Assembly: GCA_002205965.3 (NCBI GenBank)
Contig: NADL03000142.1
Location: forward strand, 1-64,000
DNA from: Kappaphycus alvarezii
Taxonomy: Eukaryota > Rhodophyta > Florideophyceae > Gigartinales > Solieriaceae
Length of the DNA stretch: 64,000 nucleotides
Reading direction: 5' to 3'
In this document: in pieces, positions 51,201-62,290 of the stretch
Position numbering within the stretch: position 1 is the stretch's first letter
Layout: each line of letters starts with the position of its first letter
Notes under the pieces: model-generated
What the model was told of the DNA's origin: nothing
Databases searched by the model: none
What the model saw: the letters and a program-made list of their open reading frames with translations, nothing else
Translations under genes and position numbers: made by a program

Positions 51201-53080
51201 TACACGCCTTACCTGTATTCTTCAGCCATAGTCTGGTATTGGAATAGTAATTTTCTGAAAATTTTCATAATTTTTCGAAATTCTTTAGGAGAAATATTGG
51301 GCCAAAACATTCGCTGTAAACTTAAATTTTAACTTTCGATATAATATCTCCATGAACAGTTATATCTCTTGGAAAGCTCAAGACTTCAACTGAAATGTCT
51401 CATACTGCAGTTGCGAAGAATTATTACTCTAGAGAGGCCACAATCCGTTTGCCGCAGAAATTATTTTTGCCTAAATCTTATATTATCTCCTAATATGGTA
51501 TTTTTGTCCTCTTAATCATCATAATTTCCATTAACAAATCTTTGCAAAATTTTTTCCATTAAAAGGCACTTTAAGTTTAATCATCAGGCCCTATGTAATT
51601 GAGTAAAAAACAATATTTCATGAGGGCATCAAACTTCTGGACGTCGTTCAAGAGTTATCAGGCGTCTTATGTGGAATCACATTGGGATTTCGGCAGTAAA
51701 CCACTGTGTCCCAATATTCTAATTTTCCCTCCTTATCTCATATTGTTATAACTCCAGTTATTAGTACTTTTGGTAACCGAAATTCAGGGAATTTTTCCGT
51801 TATATTTTTTGCTTAATTTAATTGGGAAGGATTAATAAGGTTCAATGAAAGACAATATTTAGTAAAGAGGTAGAATTCTCGACAATGACTAGAGTTATGA
51901 GGCGTCTTATGTGTAATTTTAGGTTTCAATTAGTGAATGGAATACAGCAAATATTGTAAAAATTTAAAATCAGTTATTCACACCCAGTTACTCTTAAATG
52001 TCTTAGTGATATTTTAAATACTGGCACGGTCACCAGAATTATTTACAAAATTTTCCACACGATCTTTTCATCAACCCGAGTTGTTCCTTGAGTCATGTTA
52101 TTTCGATCCTTTTTAGGGAAATTTTTCTTTTTTCTCGCAATCTAATATTTTGGCGATGTAAATACATTACGTCTGGAATCTACCCCTCACAAGAAAATAT
52201 ATTCCCTTTCTATGAAATAATTTTCGAGTTATTTTAAAACGTTTCAATTATTCGAAAGCCGTGATTTGAGTACCGTATATATAATGTTGTTTAATAATAT
52301 TAAATTTCTTTCAAATTCTTTCCCTTGACATCGGTGCCAAGTCAAATTTGTTTCGGAGCAAGTCTTCAGCGCAATGGATTTCTGACTTAAGTGATTGATT
52401 CATCCTTAAAAGCAAAGTAAAAACTCATATCCCTTTTTCACAGTAAAAATAGTTAGTAGAGTGAAAGCGGGCAATATTAATACCAAATTATGTTCAAGAA
52501 TTTTGTCATATCCATTATCTTCATAACAAAGATGCCATTGATTCAGGAATTATTAGCAAAAATGATATTGATGATTGAAAATCATGCAAAATCTATAGTG
52601 TTGTTCAATCAATAAGAATCAATTCCAGATCAACTTTCTGAAACTGAGATTTTGGTACAGATACCGACACATAGAATGAATTGGATTTTAACCGAATTCG
52701 TTTACAGTTTCAGGAATTTTATTGTATTTCATACCGAATAGCATTCTACCATTGAGTTTCAACCCTCATAAATCATCATAAAATTTTTACGTTGTTATAG
52801 AGAGGAGCACGAAGATCAAAAAAATTTATCTTACATGTACAACAGCCAAGATTGACACGGCCCGATATCGTTCAGAATTTTAAAAGTACTGAAATCAAAT
52901 AACTATGGAGTTCGAATTTTGGTTATAAACATTCCGAATAGAAAATAAACATAGATATCCTTCAACACTTAGGAATACTTTCAGCATAGAAAGGCATCCG
53001 GACTGTCATGAACTATGAATAAATATCGAATATTTATAACCAGGAAGATGTCGGTATTAATTCTGGTCCATAGAAAATTG
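45245..53080. other. About 7.8 kb AT-rich DNA without a recognisable gene
   Basis: No tract on either strand shows a recognised domain, a repeat from the rest of the window or an ORF beyond about 95 codons. Short open frames occur (for example minus 50976-50752 and 48136-47867), with composition like the surroundings. Many poly-T/poly-A runs are present. I see no RNA gene. Confidence 0.45.
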
Positions 53081-53084
53081 TTAA

Positions 53085-53290
53085 GGGGTTAAGTTTGGGG
53101 TGATTTAATGTTTGTAAGATACGGTCGTTTGTAGTCCGGCATGTCCACAGGTGACCAGTAATTCCTCTTAAATTTCCCTGAAAAGCTTTCTGAAGGCCGT
53201 CCAGCAGAAAATCCGCGTTAAACATTACGACCGCGGCAGCGTGCCTCTGAGTAAGTACTACAATAAATATAATGAGCATTGAAGTAAAAT
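53085..53290 (-). pseudogene. RLE-element C-terminal tail and 3' end
   Basis: On the minus strand VLTQRHAAAVVMFNADFLLD GLQKAF (53255-53175, with conservative changes) matches the C-terminal residues of the other RLE copies. The family 3' terminus, ATTAAATCACCCCAAACTTA, lies at 53120-53085. The copy is severely 5'-truncated. Confidence 0.6.
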
Positions 53291-53422
53291 TCATTTTGAT
53301 GTTGATGGGACCCATTGTGACAAGCCAGAAAGGGCTATAATGAGGCTTTTAATTCGAATGCTCAAAAAAACTATTGACTATGGAATCTTTAAATTTCTCA
53401 CTGAAGGTATCCAGTAGAAGCA

Positions 53423-53707
53423 TTGACTAATTCTTCTTTTATGGAAAAATGTTTGGTGGGAAAGGCAGAAAGTATCCAAAAAGAGTCAATCCATAATATT
53501 TTTTACGATCTAGAAACACCTTTCAAGTATATTTCAATGCACCATATAATGTTTAGTAAAAAACAAAAACTACAGGCTTATGAATATTTGCGAGTCGATA
53601 TAACAGGTATGTACATCTTCCAGTATAAAAAAAACTTATTGTCTTTATCAATATGGAGGGAAAGCAGATTTTGGAAACGTAAAAAGGGACAAAAAACTTT
53701 TGACTAA
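53423..53707 (+). CDS. Hypothetical ORF, 94 codons
   Basis: An uninterrupted 94-codon plus frame, from SSFMEKCLVGKAESIQKES to a basic end (WRESRFWKRKKGQKTFD). It lies in AT-rich DNA between RLE relics. No family is recognised and nothing else supports expression. Confidence 0.15.
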   Translation: MTNSSFMEKCLVGKAESIQKESIHNIFYDLETPFKYISMHHIMFSKKQKLQAYEYLRVDITGMYIFQYKKNLLSLSIWRESRFWKRKKGQKTFD

Positions 53708-53719
53708 CGGTGATAATAG

Positions 53720-55480
53720 GATGAGATGATATGTTTGTTGGTGAACTTTCAGGTAGAATGCCAAAGAATTTGGTAATGCTTTATTTATATATAACGATCG
53801 ATAAAATTTTATGAAGTAGATGAATGTCGAAAGTCCAAAAATACACAAGTTCTAAGTTTACGATTATCTTTATTCTAAATCCAAATATCTTACTCTAAAT
53901 GCACTCTGTAGCTAATCTGAATTGTAAAATTACATAAAATGAATAAAGTGAAAGCAGAAGAGTATTTTTAATTTTTGAATGAAAAGAGATCTTTTCAAGT
54001 TCATACCCAAACCAATACCATTAAAATCCTGTTAAAATATGTTGTCAAGACTTTCTTGAAATCGTAACCATATGAAATGTGCTGGTAGTTTCAATTTTTT
54101 TCTATGCAGAAAATACTTTATTTCGAAGTAGCTCTTGTGGTCTTTCATACATCGCAGTTAAATTTGAGTGACCGCTTTTCAACTTTTTTTCGATCTATAC
54201 AAAGTCGAAACTGAGCTGGGGAGTAAGAATGTACGTGGTGTAACGCTAATTATCATTAATATGAGTTAAATGGAGTGAAAAGAACAAAACGATGTCTTAG
54301 ATAATGTATAATTCTTAGCTAAACTGAAATTGTCGACACATTTTGTTGGCAAGCGAATTGATCAGTAAGATAAAATTTTTGCTGATTTCTCAATTGATTG
54401 ATTTAATTCAAGTTCCAGAAACCCTAAAGTGTTTTTTGATCAATATGCTACTAATTTTCTAGCTCTAACGTTTTAATTTTATGAAACACAGCCAAAAAAA
54501 TATTTTTCAATGACGGAAATGAGCTAAAATAAAATCAAGAGGGACGGATATCCCTTTTAATCATGTTAAAAAGTTGCACATCTTTCGCTATATTTACAGG
54601 TGAAGCCAGCCCCAGAATGTAGCTGTTTCATATTAGTTTGATATGATAATGAGTAACTGTCACATTTTCGCAGAGTTAATATTGTTTACTACCAGGTCTC
54701 ACTACATGATTTTCTTAATATACAAGATCTCTCCGACTCTTCTTTGGCTCTTCGAAAAAATTCAGGTATGAATGCAAGTATAAATCAAAGACTATGGGTA
54801 CTACTTCTGATAATCGCAGATGTATATTCTAGTTTCAAATTTTCTTTGCATATATGTACTTTGCGGCGTAAAAAATCCTTTTTCAGATATTTCCATTCCT
54901 AAATTTCTTTTCTGCTCGACTTTAAATATCTATAGAATTTCATGATTGAAATAAAAGCTACTATACGTAACCTAGGAAATAGCCCTTTTTTCCAAAAGTA
55001 AAACTACCCAATTTTTTAAATCTTATATTTAGGCTGCGTGTACTGGAAAATAGTGTTTGCAGTTCTATTTCTGGAATGATTCTGTGTGGAATGAATGCTG
55101 CTTTCCTACTTTTTTTGTATAAAATTGTGATTTTGTAAGAATTTACAAAGGGATTGTTTACATGCCGGGTGCATGGATATTAAAATTCGAGCTGCTTGAT
55201 TATTTCTCCAGTTTAGGGGCAAAAATTCGAGTTTTAAGTCTCAATCAGGGTTTGAACTCGAATATTTTTGCAAGTGTAGGCACTTGATTTGTTTTACGGG
55301 TTTGCAAAAAGTACTGAAAAAGTATTTTTGGACTGTTTGTTTCATGTCACTTTTGGAGGGCCGATCTTTTGGAACCCAATGTTACCGTATCTGAGTAAAA
55401 CTGCCGTTTATAATTCAATTTTGGATACTCGGCTACGAATCCATTAAAAAACACGAGCATATTTCAAGAAGAAGAAGAAA
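53720..55480. other. AT-rich tract without a recognisable gene
   Basis: Nothing beyond short chance ORFs was recognised. Confidence 0.4.
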
Positions 55481-55487
55481 CTTTACT

Positions 55488-55864
55488 TCATTGAGTATTG
55501 AAAAATAAAAGTTGATATCGAAGCTGGCAAAAATGATTTCTCTCACAAAGAAATAAAATGATTATCCAATAAAATATTTGGCCTGCCATTTTTGCGCCAA
55601 TTCCCGAATCAGATGATAAGTTATCTGCGGCTTTGTTGAATCCGTTGTACATTGTGAGGCATGTATTGAACGACAAGAGTTGAGCTTCTTTGCTCCAGCA
55701 ACGGTATGCCTACCTTTTTGAAAGGATGGTCCTGAATGGAAAAGTAGGGAAACATGACCAACAGTCATAAGGAAAGATCGATTTGGTTGTTTCATATTTG
55801 AAAAGTAAGGTTCGGCTATCCCCCGGTGTATGTTAAGCGTGTTGAGGATAATGGATAGTGTCAC
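55488..55864 (-). other. Open minus-strand frames downstream of an RLE tail
   Basis: Two overlapping minus frames, 55864-55562 (100 codons, HTVAGAKKLNSCRSIHASQC and YHLIRELAQKWQAKYFIG) and 55676-55488, directly follow the RLE C-terminus. They may be its 3' region or flanking sequence. No product is recognised. The stretch ends next to the 22-base sequence repeated at 59259. Confidence 0.2.
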
Positions 55865-56150
55865 TTGTAAAGGGCTCGCTCAAAGCCTGTCAGCAGGCAT
55901 GATGTATTGGACATCACTGCTGCTGCCGCATGCCTCTGGGTTAAAACCGCTCGAACCATCCCGTATGTCTCCATTGCCCTAACAGTCACGTTCCGCGCCA
56001 CGTCGGTTAGCACTGCGTAGGCGTCTGGGTGCCAGCCCCCGAGGGTGGATATAGGGATTGCCATGAGCCTGCTTCGGGCGGCGGTCGCGATAACTATGCT
56101 TTGCAGCCTGTGCCGCGTTGAGGGATGTGAGCGGGTCAACAGTCATATCA
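55815..56150 (-). pseudogene. RLE-element endonuclease C-terminus, best preserved copy
   Basis: A continuous 92-codon minus frame from 56139 to 55861. It reads IVIATAARSRLMAIPISTLG, GGWHPDAYAVLTDVARNVTV, RAMETYGMVRAVLTQRHAAA and AVMSNTSCLLTGFERALYK, then a stop. The pattern GGW-x-P-x-A, VAR and QR-x-A is the C-terminal part of the restriction-like endonuclease region. It serves as the reference for recognising the other tails at 0.6, 8.8, 33.0, 34.9, 43.7 and 53.2 kb. A weak version of the family 3' end lies at about 55815-55845. Everything upstream is truncated. Confidence 0.65.
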
Positions 56151-56550
56151 AGAGTGAAAAAGCTTCTTTCAGCGCTATGCGGAACACAAGCGAATGGCCT
56201 TTATTATCTGAGATGAGGTAGTAACACATTCTACATCATCTCGTCTCCTCGGAGTTGATTGGCAGAAATTTAGGGGCCTGTGGGAATTCCAGCCCCCATC
56301 ACCACGTACTATTCGAGTCGCAAAAGGTTCAATTATGATTCTGTTTTCTCTCAAGCGTGATCATTTTATGTTTTCGGCTGTATCGGCAACAACACCGTGG
56401 ACATATCTGGATGAGCAGTTGGATCCAAGGTGGACAAGAGTTTATTACGCACAGGGACGCAAACCGAAAAGGTCATTGTATTGTGCTCTTGTTTAGGTTT
56501 GCATTGAGGTGATTGTTGAGAACGGGGAATGATCGTTTATGTTTCAGTGA

Positions 56551-57069
56551 TCAGGAAAAAGGGGAGCACTTTTGAATGGGTAAATGCAATGTAAATACCC
56601 AGGGACTAATTTGCATTTGAAAAGACTGCAGGGTAGCAAAAAATTCGCCAGTGATCCCAGGGAATGAGGAGAGCCGCTTTCGGCAGCCAAGTTTGCACAG
56701 AGTTGGCAGGTCGTTTATGAGCAAACTGGTTGTTTGTATTGGGATCTGCGATATTCGGGTGGTACGCATATAGAGTTGCGGTCGGTCCGATTCTGTGGTG
56801 CGGGCTTGTTTGTCCGCAGGGCCGTTTGGGTTTTCCGCGGTATCCAACGAGTAGGTCGTTTTCTGCAGTCTGGCCGATGATTTGCAGGTGGCTTGCGTAT
56901 GACAAGGGGGAAGAGGGGTTGTGTTTCGTGCGAGACTTTGGTGGGCTGGAAAGCGCGGGATTTGGCAAGTGGGCGTTGCGTACCGGAGAGGGTGGCTGAC
57001 GTTTTGATCCGATCTACAACTAGAAAGATGTGGGGAGATGAGACAGCATGAGGGGAATGCCGTCGTCAA
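56551..57069 (-). CDS. Hypothetical ORF, 172 codons
   Basis: A 172-codon minus frame, rich in Ser, Thr, Pro and Cys (PLRYATPTCQIPRFPAHQS; LLINDLPTLCKLGCRKRLSS). The opposite strand is also open at 56730-56999, which is common in this GC-richer tract. No domain is recognised. It lies between the RLE tail and the glycosyltransferase-like pseudogene. Confidence 0.2.
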   Translation of the reverse strand: MTTAFPSCCLISPHLSSCRSDQNVSHPLRYATPTCQIPRFPAHQSLARNTTPLPPCHTQATCKSSARLQKTTYSLDTAENPNGPADKQARTTESDRPQLYMRTTRISQIPIQTTSLLINDLPTLCKLGCRKRLSSFPGITGEFFATLQSFQMQISPWVFTLHLPIQKCSPFS

Positions 57070-57711
57070 CGATGTTCACCCGCCGTTGAGAAAGAGTCGA
57101 TGGTTGTTGTAGAAAACCCGTTTGCAAGAACAAAAGGTTGCGCCTGCTGGGATGGACTCGGTCGGTTGCAGTGGGATTCGCTGGACGGGGCACTGTGTTG
57201 CACGTGGCGCTCTCGGTGATCCCAGATACCTCATCGCAGCAAGCACGGGCGGCGGTCAGCGAGACATGCAGTGTTGAATCCGAAGAGTGTCAGCGACGCT
57301 GATTCGTCGAGTTTACTCTTGTCCTGGAATGGAGTTGCGCCTGTTTCACGTACACAAATGGAAACGCAGCAGTGGCCGTGTTGGATGCGTGAACGGAAGC
57401 GGAGGCACCCAGAGCGCGAGCGGTCCACCCGATGAACGTGTGAGCGAATGAGTCGCCTCTGCCCATTTCTCCCCTTGTCCCAGACCCCAGACGCACCCCC
57501 TTTCACACGCTTGCCCTTGTGGACACGGCCATCAAGCGCGAGACACGGACAAGACATTTCTCTCTCTCTCTTGTGCACCAAGGCGCGTGTGAGAGTGAGT
57601 GAGAGTGCCACCCGCGGCAGTATCCACCGGCCGCAGATGTTGAGAACCCCACCGACGATGCGTGCATGGCACAGCACGGCCGGACGCTGACCTGTAGCAC
57701 TTTCCCAGCAC

Positions 57712-57745
57712 AGCGCAGCGCAGCGCAGCGCAGCACAGCACGACG
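57712..57745. repeat. GCAGC microsatellite
   Basis: Tandem GCAGC units (GCAGCGCAGCGCAGCGCAGC, then CACAGCACGACGACGAC) near the 3' end of the glycosyltransferase-like gene. Confidence 0.9.
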
Positions 57746-57749
57746 ACGA

Positions 57750-58800
57750 CAGGACGCGCAGACACGGCAGGTGCTACGGGGCACAGAGGCGGGCCAGTTG
57801 CTGCACGCCCGTGGAAATCGGCACGGCACGGCGTCCATACTCTGAAAACACATACGGCGGGTCATCAACCGAAAGCCGGTACGGTTGGTCATATACACAA
57901 TAAAAGTCGGGTCTGCAATCTGGACCATAGCGGCGGCAAACGAGCTAGCGGCGGCGACAAAGAGGCAGCGGCAGTGTTGCAGGCGACGGACGACGGTGTA
58001 CAGGCTCTCGCGGTTGCTAAAGACATGCGGGCGGTAGAGGGCGAGGACGTGTGCTCTCTGTTTTGGTCTCGGTGACGAGGACGAGGGTGGCGCGTCGTTG
58101 GACGAGGGCGCGGAGGACGGGGATGGTGCGTGGCTCGTCGATGGCCCAGACGTTGCCTGATCCGGCGAGGATAGCACGCTCGACGTCGCCGCCACGGCGC
58201 AGGACGCAGACGTGTGTCTTGTGTGCGGGGAGGTGGTGTGGTTGTGGTGGAGGGGAATTTGACGAGGGCGCGTGCGAGGGGGGCGGTGCGACGGAGGCAG
58301 ACGCGAGGGTGTTGGAGGTAGCGGGTGAGGGTGAGGAGGTTGCAGCGGTGAAACAGGCGATGCGTGCGGAGAAAGGTGCGGTTGGGCGGGGCGCAGTCGG
58401 TGACGATTTGGCGGAGGAGGCGGTGGAGGTGGGGTTGGGGCAGGGGGCATGCGATGCGGGGCGCGGGCAGAGCGGGGGGAGACGGAGGACGTGGCGCAGG
58501 GGGTAGCCGTGGCCCGAGTGGAGGTTGCGGCACGTGGTGATGACGGCGCCCGTGGCGTTGGCCAGCAGCAGGACGGGCTTGAGACCCGAGAGGACGGCGC
58601 CGATGCCCTCGGAGCGTAGGGCGCCGCAGAGGCGGATCTCGCGCGTGGTGGGCGCGTACGGGGCGGCGGAAGGGCGGCGGCGGCGGAGGGGAAGGCGGAG
58701 GGGGAAACGGTCGCGTAGAGCAGCAGCAGCAGTGTTGCAAAGAGCAGGGCGACCAGCAGCGGCCAGATGCGCCCATGTTCCCACGGCGCCGCGGCGAGTT
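57750..58800 (-). pseudogene. Glycosyltransferase-like type II membrane protein, frameshifted
   Basis: Minus-strand blocks resemble GDP-sugar (fucosyltransferase-like) glycosyltransferases. A hydrophobic anchor WPLLVALLFATLLLLLYATV lies at about 58760-58700. SEGIGAVLSGLKPVLLLANA (58610-58550) is like the donor-binding glycine-rich start. CVLRRGGDVERAI (58210-58170) is close to the HxRRGDV motif. VLVTETKTE follows (58070), then VFSNRESLYTVVRRLQHCRC and ASSFAAAMVQIADPTFIVY (58020-57890), where the last resembles the conserved Ser-rich donor site. The blocks lie in three frames, so the gene is broken or spliced in ways not seen. Very GC-rich, with microsatellites. Substrate is unknown. Confidence 0.45.
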
Positions 58801-58824
58801 GAGGCGAGGCGAGGCGAGGCGAGG
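58801..58824. repeat. GAGGC microsatellite
   Basis: About five tandem copies of the 5-base unit (GAGGCGAGGCGAGGCGAGGC), just upstream of the glycosyltransferase-like frame. Confidence 0.9.
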
Positions 58825-58874
58825 CTGCGCAAGTCAGCCGCGGCCAACTTTATTGGCCTGGCCGCCGGCCGAAT

Positions 58875-59175
58875 CCATGCCACTGTACTGTTACTGTACC
58901 ATACTGTACATACTGTAATGCAATCCACAACCCCTTTTCTACTGTACTATACTGTACTGTACACTACACTGTACTTTTATTCACTGACAACAATATGTAC
59001 AGTACAGTACAGTACAGTACAGCGCATGAATTGGGTCTACCAAAATTATTGTTGTACTGTACAGTACAGTTCAGTGCAGTCGCGGCCAATCAAGGGCCAC
59101 CACGGATCCGACTTGGCTATGGCAATGACAGCTGCCCTACATTGTCAGGGGGCAGTACAGTACAGTACTATTACA
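58875..59175. repeat. Cluster of TACTGTAC / GTACAGTAC motifs
   Basis: About 300 bp contain roughly ten clusters of the palindromic unit, including TACAGTACAGTACAGTACAG at about 59000 and further runs near 58885-58915, 58940-58975, 59055-59075 and 59155-59170. It lies between the minus-strand glycosyltransferase-like gene and the plus-strand DIRS-like element, where divergent promoters would be. A tandem repeat that can form hairpins and a regulator-binding array are both possible. Confidence 0.7.
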
Positions 59176-59331
59176 CGAGTGGCTGTCGTCGAGGGTGGGG
59201 AATCTTTTCTCGTCGTGTACACGTGTGTATGCACGAGAAGATAGTTACAGGAGGCTAGAGAAACTTTACTTCATTGAGTAGCGAGCCAATAGCCGAGCGT
59301 CCCAGGATCCAGGGGCGGGGACGGTACGGTA

Positions 59332-60144
59332 TTGAACCGATCCAACACCGCCCTGCCGGCCGATCTGGTTCGGCATGTCTATTTCTCTCTGAAGAGAGAA
59401 ACTCCCCTTGTGCAAGCCGGGCGCTTACATCTTATTCGATACGCACAAAGTATCCTCCAGGCAACGGCTGACTCCCCAGAAAACGTTCAACCGGCGAGAG
59501 AGGCGCTGGGGGAGGCCAGGACGGGGGTGGTGGAAACGACGCCGATCAGCTCCGTGCCGCCTGGGTGGCCTTATACCGAATCGGCGCGATTACGGAGAGG
59601 TGGTCCAGGAACTGAACGCCTCAAAGATGGTTGGGAGGGCAGTGTGTTCGACCGTGGGGCCTTCGTACCAGTGACGCACGTGAGCTACTTTAGACCCCCG
59701 TCGGATGCAATCTCCGCTAATCTCAAGAGCAAGGACCAGCGATCCGCTAGGGAATGGCAATATATCAACGCGACAGGTGTTTTGTTGGAGTTGGGGCTGA
59801 TGTGGGTTAAGGTGGCAAAGAACGGACCGGAAAAATTGGAAGGAATGGGGAGGAAACTATAGCTGGCCGAGACGCCAATGAAGGCATCGTTGGAGGTACT
59901 GTTCATGAGAGCTCAGTACCCCAGAGACATCACAGAGCAAGGGTGTGAGGTGGCGAGAAAGATGGCTTTCTTGTTCGAGCAAGGTCATGACGCGGTCTTT
60001 TTGGACTCGTACAGGACGGCGCGGGATGCACTGACGACGAAGATGGAGGTAGAGGCCGCGAAGCAGTTGGCTAAAGCAAGATTGGAAAGGGCGAGGGGAG
60101 GGAACAGTAAGGGCAGTACAGCGTCGACCGCCGATGATGAGTGA
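59332..60144 (+). pseudogene. Gag-like ORF of the DIRS-like element, one internal stop
   Basis: Two consecutive plus frames in register, 59332-59862 and 59878-60144, are separated by a single TAG at 59860-59862 and would form about 270 residues. The first reads LPADLVRHVYFSLKRETPLV and SREWQYINATGVLLELGL-like helical sequence. The second reads EVARKMAFLFEQGHDAVFLD and a basic helical end (AKQLAKARLERARGGNSKGS). There is no zinc knuckle. Position before RT and the helical, basic character suggest the nucleic-acid-binding ORF1. A gag function is inferred. Confidence 0.5.
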
Positions 60145-60595
60145 TGTCGAAGGGCGCTGGGAGGGAGGGCATGTCGTGACGACAGCTGGGGGAAAGTCGT
60201 TATGGCAGGGGACGGCGTCAAGGCTAGCGATATGGGGTTCGGTATCGGGGCGTCGGAGTTCGTGGTGAGGGCTGTTCGGTATCGTATAGGGACGCTCCAA
60301 CGGTGCCTTTTAAGGAGGGTTGGTAATGGGAGAGATACCCTAGACGAGAGAGGACAAGGAGTTGAGGAAAGGAGTACGCACACGTATCTCCGAGGAGACC
60401 GGGAAGAAGGAGGTGGATCGGACGGTAAGGGAGGGAAAGATGGTTTTGTCATCGTCTGTGGTGTGGCAAGGGGAGGAGAAGGAGAGAAAGACAAGGGTTT
60501 AAATCAACCTTAGCAGACAAAGCAAGCATCGGCCAAAAGGAGCGGTGAGGATGGAAACTGTACAGTCGATTGCGGTGGAAGTGTAAAAGCCGGAT
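60145..60595 (+). other. Spacer between the Gag-like ORF and RT of the DIRS-like element
   Basis: GC-rich with a 103-codon frame at 60202-60513 (FGIGASEFVVRAVRYRIGTL and RRVGNGRDTLDE). It is probably the N-terminal part of the RT polyprotein in decayed form. No motif is recognised. Confidence 0.3.
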
Positions 60596-60599
60596 GTGA

Positions 60600-61230
60600 T
60601 GATGTCGTGGGATTTTAAGACCGAGTACCGCCATTTTTATCTCCATCCGGACATCCGCGACTGCTTCGTGTTTCAGTACAATGGGCGATATTACCTGTGC
60701 ATTGCGTTGCCGTTCGGTTGGGCCGGTCGGTGTACTGGTTTTGCAAAATTCTACGACCGCTGGTGAGATACTTGAGGGAGAGCTTGGGGTACCGTGTTCT
60801 GCCATATATAGACGACTTTATATTGAAACCGTCCCCGCCCGTCCGGGCGGCTACAGAAGGAGACTGCCGAGAGGCGGGCAAAGTGCTGGACAGACCGTTC
60901 GGAGAGTTGGGGTTGGTGAGACACCAAGAGAAGAGAGTGTGGGGAGGGTCGAGGCGGATCGAGCACTTCGGTGTCTTCATCGACACAGAGGAGATCTGGG
61001 TGTACGTCATGGACCGGAAGTTGGCACGGGTACGGAAGCTGGCGAGAAGGATCATCGCGTTGGCACAACGTAACAGGAGATTGGTGCCGCTGACGATGCT
61101 GCGAAGATTTTTGGGATATGCGTGTCCCTTTCGCTCGCCCTACTGATGGCACGTTTCTACACGCGCTCGCTCTTCTTCGATATTTCTTTATTTCGGCAGC
61201 GACTTGCGCGGAGCGAGGAGCGAGGGCCAA
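60600..61230 (+). pseudogene. Reverse transcriptase of the DIRS-like element, frameshifted
   Basis: The first frame reads SWDFKTEYRHFYLHPDIRDC (motif A Asp), FVFQYNGRYYLCIALPFGWA (motif B region). A shifted frame (60697-61146) reads LRPLVRYLRESLGYRVLPYI, the catalytic YIDDF (about 60806-60820), LVRHQEKRVWGGSRRIEHFG and RRLVPLTMLRRFLGYAC. A third (61122-61230) reads LALLMARFYTRSLFFDI. The PFGW block and YIDDF are typical of DIRS-type RT. Two frame changes break it. The enzyme would copy the element RNA. Confidence 0.75.
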
Positions 61231-61390
61231 GGCCGCAGCCAGCGGAGGTCGCTATCTTGCGAACTGGCGGAGCGCCGCGAGGGAATTCGCCAGCAGCGAC
61301 GAGCGGAACGCGTGTACGCCGGCTCCACCCCCTAGTGGGGGCTTGGGGGCCAAGCGACGCGAAAATCGGGGGCCGCTAACCAGGCTGTAG

Positions 61391-61900
61391 TTGTCAAAGA
61401 GAATAGTGAGGTTGAGTCGGCAGTCGCTACGGGATATGGCCTATTGGGGTTCGTTGTCGCGGGAGAAGGGAAGGATCTGGTTCAAAGAGGGCCGGACATT
61501 GTCATGCACAGCGACGCAGCCGATGTCGGCCAAGGGGGTACGCTTGGTTCCGAGTGGAGGCAGGGGACTGGGTTTGTGGGAAGGTCAAGTTTTTTGGGGC
61601 GCGCGAGATCGCGCCCTCTCGATTAATTTGAGGGAATTGCGCGCAGTGCGCCTGTTGCTTTACCAGCATTTCGCAAAGTATGTAGCCCGTCCCGAGGTTC
61701 AGCGATTGGTGCTGCACGAGGACAATTAGGCGGTGGTGGCAATTTTGAACGCGATGGTATCGACGTTGCGCCCAATGATGGCAGAGCTGCGGAAGCTGAA
61801 TGTGTTGCTGCGAGTGTTCGTAGTGCGTATCGAGGCTTGGTGGATCCCGTCTGCGGTCAATCGGTTTGCAGACGAGATGCACGGACGTGGGATCCGGGGA
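61391..61900 (+). pseudogene. RNase H of the DIRS-like element, nonsense codon in the active region
   Basis: VMHSDAADVGQGGTLG (about 61500-61550, alternative frame) gives the first catalytic Asp. INLRELRAVRLLLYQHF (61625-61675) gives the Glu helix. LVLHEDN at 61710-61728 is followed by TAG and then AVVAILNAM in the same frame, where family members read Gln, so one base change made a stop. VRIEAWWIPSAVNRFADEMH (61820-61880) matches the last catalytic Asp region. It would degrade the RNA strand. One frame change and one stop inactivate it. Confidence 0.65.
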
Positions 61901-62290
61901 CGTGCAGAAGGCAGAGGAGGTAGTAAGTTTGATACAGTCGGAGCACGAGATGGAAGATGTCGTTGTTCCGAACACGGCCGCTGGGGGAGAATTTGGTGGC
62001 GAGGCGGGAGTACCTAGCAACGCAGATGGGGGAAGACTGGGGGGACGGGCCGGCGCGGCTGTGGAATCCGCCGTTCGACATGATGCAGTTGGTGGTGAGG
62101 AAGATCGAAGAAGACGGGGAGTAGGGGTGGTGTTGGCGCTGAGGTGGCCTGCGCAACCCTGGTTCGCGCGCTTACGCAGAAATGTGCTCACGCATGGTCG
62201 CTTTGAGGAAAGGGCGAAAGATGTATGGCAGCGGTCATCGGGTTAACGAGGGCTGGGGTTTGATGGTAGCGGAGATAGGTTACGGTCCGA

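Noticed and set aside
58525..59244. 239-codon plus-strand ORF across the GC-rich island and TACTGTAC cluster
   Set aside because: Low-complexity Arg/Gly-rich translation antisense to the glycosyltransferase-like blocks, and its C-terminal part is translated TACTGTAC repeat.
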